From Anaerolineaceae bacterium UBA1415 (GTDB lineage Bacteria > Chloroflexota > Anaerolineae > Anaerolineales > Anaerolineaceae), in NCBI GenBank assembly GCA_002305635.1, contig DBPR01000011.1, positions 7,000 to 70,999 on the forward strand: a stretch of 64,000 bases of DNA, written 5' to 3'. Positions 62,380 to 64,000 of this stretch are shown here, piece by piece. Positions within the stretch are counted from its first letter, which is position 1; each line of letters begins with the position of its first letter. Below the pieces are notes generated by a model. The model saw nothing but the letters and a program-made list of their open reading frames with translations, was not told the DNA's origin and ran no database searches. The position numbers were made by a program, and so were the translations under genes.

Positions 62380-64000
62380 TTACCGCTGCAATAGAATGAG
62401 CGGTAGATACAGGTTTGGTATCACCGTGATGGTTACGATCGCTTCCTGCGAATCAACCTCTCCATCGTTGACCACAAAGGCAAAGCTGTCTGTACCCGTG
62501 AAACCTGCGTTTGAGGTGTAGGTCAGGTTTGGCGCTGTTCTGCTTAGTGTCCCATGCTGCGGTTGGGTGGTGACTCGGTAGCTGAGCGGCTGGCCTTCCG
62601 GGTCTGAACCCGTCAGGACGATTGCGGTTGGGCTGCCGGAGGCAACGCTAATATTCTGCGAATCAGCCCTTGGGGGCAGATTGTCAGTTGTCAGGATGCG
62701 CAGGTTCAGGTCCCAGACCTTGCCCTCATTGCCGCTTTCATTGTCGCAAACGAAAACTTCCCATGTGCCGCGGGCGTTCATGCCGGTATAGCGGTCAAGG
62801 CTGGCGTCCGTTGCGGGACCGGCATCGCGCTTGAAGAATGGTGGGCGCAGGTCATCGCGGTTGCCGTCATTGATCAAATTAGTTGAAGCATCATCGATCA
62901 GCAAGTTGTAATTCAGATTTGTGTCTGCGCCAGTTGAGATGAGGACGGTTGGGCTGCTGTCCATGGGCCCTTTTAGCGAAACGCGCAATTCACCTCGGGC
63001 AGCGTGGTCGATCGCGACGCCTAAGTCGATATCCTGAACAATGCTGTCTTCATCAATGGTGATGGTCTTTCGGACGCCTCTGCCATTGGCGCATCCATTA
63101 TCGGGGATCGTCTCCGTGATCGTCCAGCGATAGATCCAGGTGGCGCGATTGTAAGAATAATCCCAGATCTCAATATCCATCTGATAGATCCCTGGTTCTG
63201 TGGGCAGGGGATTGACCCCATCAGTGCTAAAACCCATATCCATGTAAAACTCGCGTCGTTCGTAGTTTCCATAGGTGATGCCAGGCAGGAAGAATTTGTT
63301 CACGTATTGTGTGTCATTGGCGCCGCCGGGGATCTGGCTGAAGTCCCAGACTGTGCGTAATTCGCCACCGTTGATGCGATAATTGATCCGATGCGGGGGC
63401 AGGTAATAGACCTGACTCTTGAAGAGGTCGCGGGCTTTAAGATAGACGCTGTAAGGGGTGCCATAGGCGATCGTATTACCACTAACAAGAGTGTTTGTGC
63501 CAGTGAAAAGGCCAACTTCCTGCACTTTGGGCGCCTGGGTATCGGTGTAGGTGTCATCAAGAAAATCGAGTGGATTGAGATAGATGTCACCAGCCGCCAG
63601 AATGTTGAGATGAATATGATGGAAATAGAAGCCAAAAGAGAATTCCGTCCAGGTGACAATGTCACCCAGGTAGCTGTTGGCTGAAATAAATCCACCGTTT
63701 ACCGGATCGGCTTGCCATGCCGCGTAAGCCTGGCGAATTGCCTGGGGAATGGAGGATTGTTCAATGTGATGGTATTGCCAGACATAGCCCTCCGGGTCGA
63801 GGATGGCGACTTCCCAATAAAGATAGCTATTGCCGTACTGCTCAACGTTTACCACCTGACCCCTCACGGGTGTGCGTACGTCGGTGCCGTCAGGGGCAAG
63901 CATGTCGATCCCATGGTGGAAGTAAGCTTGGGAGGGATTATTGTTGTAATCATAGTTTTGATAAGAGCTGATCAGATAAGGTGGTGCCGTTTCATTAGAC
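62380..64000 (-). CDS. Secreted M23 peptidase-like protein with P-domain and cadherin-like domain (5' end outside window)
   Basis: The frame stays open to the window edge on the minus strand, so at least 540 residues are seen. The N-terminal visible part carries HHGIDMLAPDGTDVRTPVRGQVV, the HxGxD-type motif of M23 (LytM) metallopeptidases, and FHHIHLNI near 90 residues later. The middle has a proprotein-convertase P-domain (DIDLGVAIDHAARGELRVSLKGP... to NARGTWEVFVCDNESGNEGKVWDLNLRI), then a cadherin/Big_9-like repeat (LPPRADSQNISVASGSP to DSFAFVVNDGEVDSQEAIVTITV). It ends in LYLPLILLQR, a YLPL-type tail. It probably remodels or binds the cell envelope. The catalytic state cannot be judged from the fragment. 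Confidence 0.8.
   Translation of the reverse strand, partial: SNETAPPYLISSYQNYDYNNNPSQAYFHHGIDMLAPDGTDVRTPVRGQVVNVEQYGNSYLYWEVAILDPEGYVWQYHHIEQSSIPQAIRQAYAAWQADPVNGGFISANSYLGDIVTWTEFSFGFYFHHIHLNILAAGDIYLNPLDFLDDTYTDTQAPKVQEVGLFTGTNTLVSGNTIAYGTPYSVYLKARDLFKSQVYYLPPHRINYRINGGELRTVWDFSQIPGGANDTQYVNKFFLPGITYGNYERREFYMDMGFSTDGVNPLPTEPGIYQMDIEIWDYSYNRATWIYRWTITETIPDNGCANGRGVRKTITIDEDSIVQDIDLGVAIDHAARGELRVSLKGPMDSSPTVLISTGADTNLNYNLLIDDASTNLINDGNRDDLRPPFFKRDAGPATDASLDRYTGMNARGTWEVFVCDNESGNEGKVWDLNLRILTTDNLPPRADSQNISVASGSPTAIVLTGSDPEGQPLSYRVTTQPQHGTLSRTAPNLTYTSNAGFTGTDSFAFVVNDGEVDSQEAIVTITVIPNLYLPLILLQR

Overview
The window is a 64 kb chromosomal stretch of about 50% GC. It most resembles an anaerobic member of Chloroflexota, class Anaerolineae. 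This is inferred from the mix of a GAAC(N4)GTTC LexA box of the Gram-positive type, an oversized SecA, many secreted multi-domain proteins (one ending in a YLPL-type motif), an N-type ATPase operon, and abundant intergenic palindromes. No 16S rRNA gene, tRNA gene, CRISPR array or intact transposase gene was seen, so the assignment is not proven.

Layout. 1-5340: end of a membrane protein gene, gyrA, then a histidine kinase and biotin ligase on the opposite strand. 5755-7669: an AT-rich pair of secreted or anchored proteins of unknown function. 8081-14385: surE-secA, a tiny Cys-rich membrane protein, and an FAD oxidoreductase broken by an in-frame UGA. 14519-14752: a MITE-like element with terminal inverted repeats and a target duplication. 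14824-19408: a TPP riboswitch driving thiN and a thiamine-type ABC importer, which suggests thiamine salvage. 19486-23851: small membrane proteins, a tandem array of REP-like units, and an aldo/keto reductase with Fe-S motifs. 24484-30414: rpsU-infA and rplJ-rplL (with an L10-leader-like attenuator), separated by a GNAT protein, an AI-2E family permease and small genes. 30660-44253: a lipoprotein, a hydrolase, lexA, a DUF1906 secreted protein, YitT, a macrodomain protein, a MazG-like protein, diaminopropionate ammonia-lyase, a GH13 glycosidase, YihY and a GT2 glycosyltransferase. 44351-54445: iron alcohol dehydrogenase, trpS-CDF, a C11 peptidase, an SPFH protein, an MFS transporter and an FGE-domain lipoprotein. 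54747-61840: a ten-gene ATPase operon. 62380 to the end: an M23 peptidase-like secreted protein that runs off the window.

The most notable system is the ATPase operon. Its order is beta, epsilon, AtpQ-like, AtpR-like, a, c, b-delta, alpha, X, gamma. This matches the N-ATPase arrangement (atpDCQRBEFAG) except for gene X, a PII-like protein related to cyclic-di-AMP receptors (PstA/DarA) placed between alpha and gamma and translationally coupled to alpha. The c subunit carries Glu33, Glu66, Thr67 and Tyr71 at the positions of the Ilyobacter sodium site.

The second notable signal is a family of extragenic palindromes with a GTAG foot and a one-base bulge, as in RAYT-associated REP elements. The base of the stem is constant, but the palindromic tip differs at every locus. 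Several genes appear to be leaderless: a -10 box lies 6-9 bases before the start codon and no Shine-Dalgarno sequence is seen.
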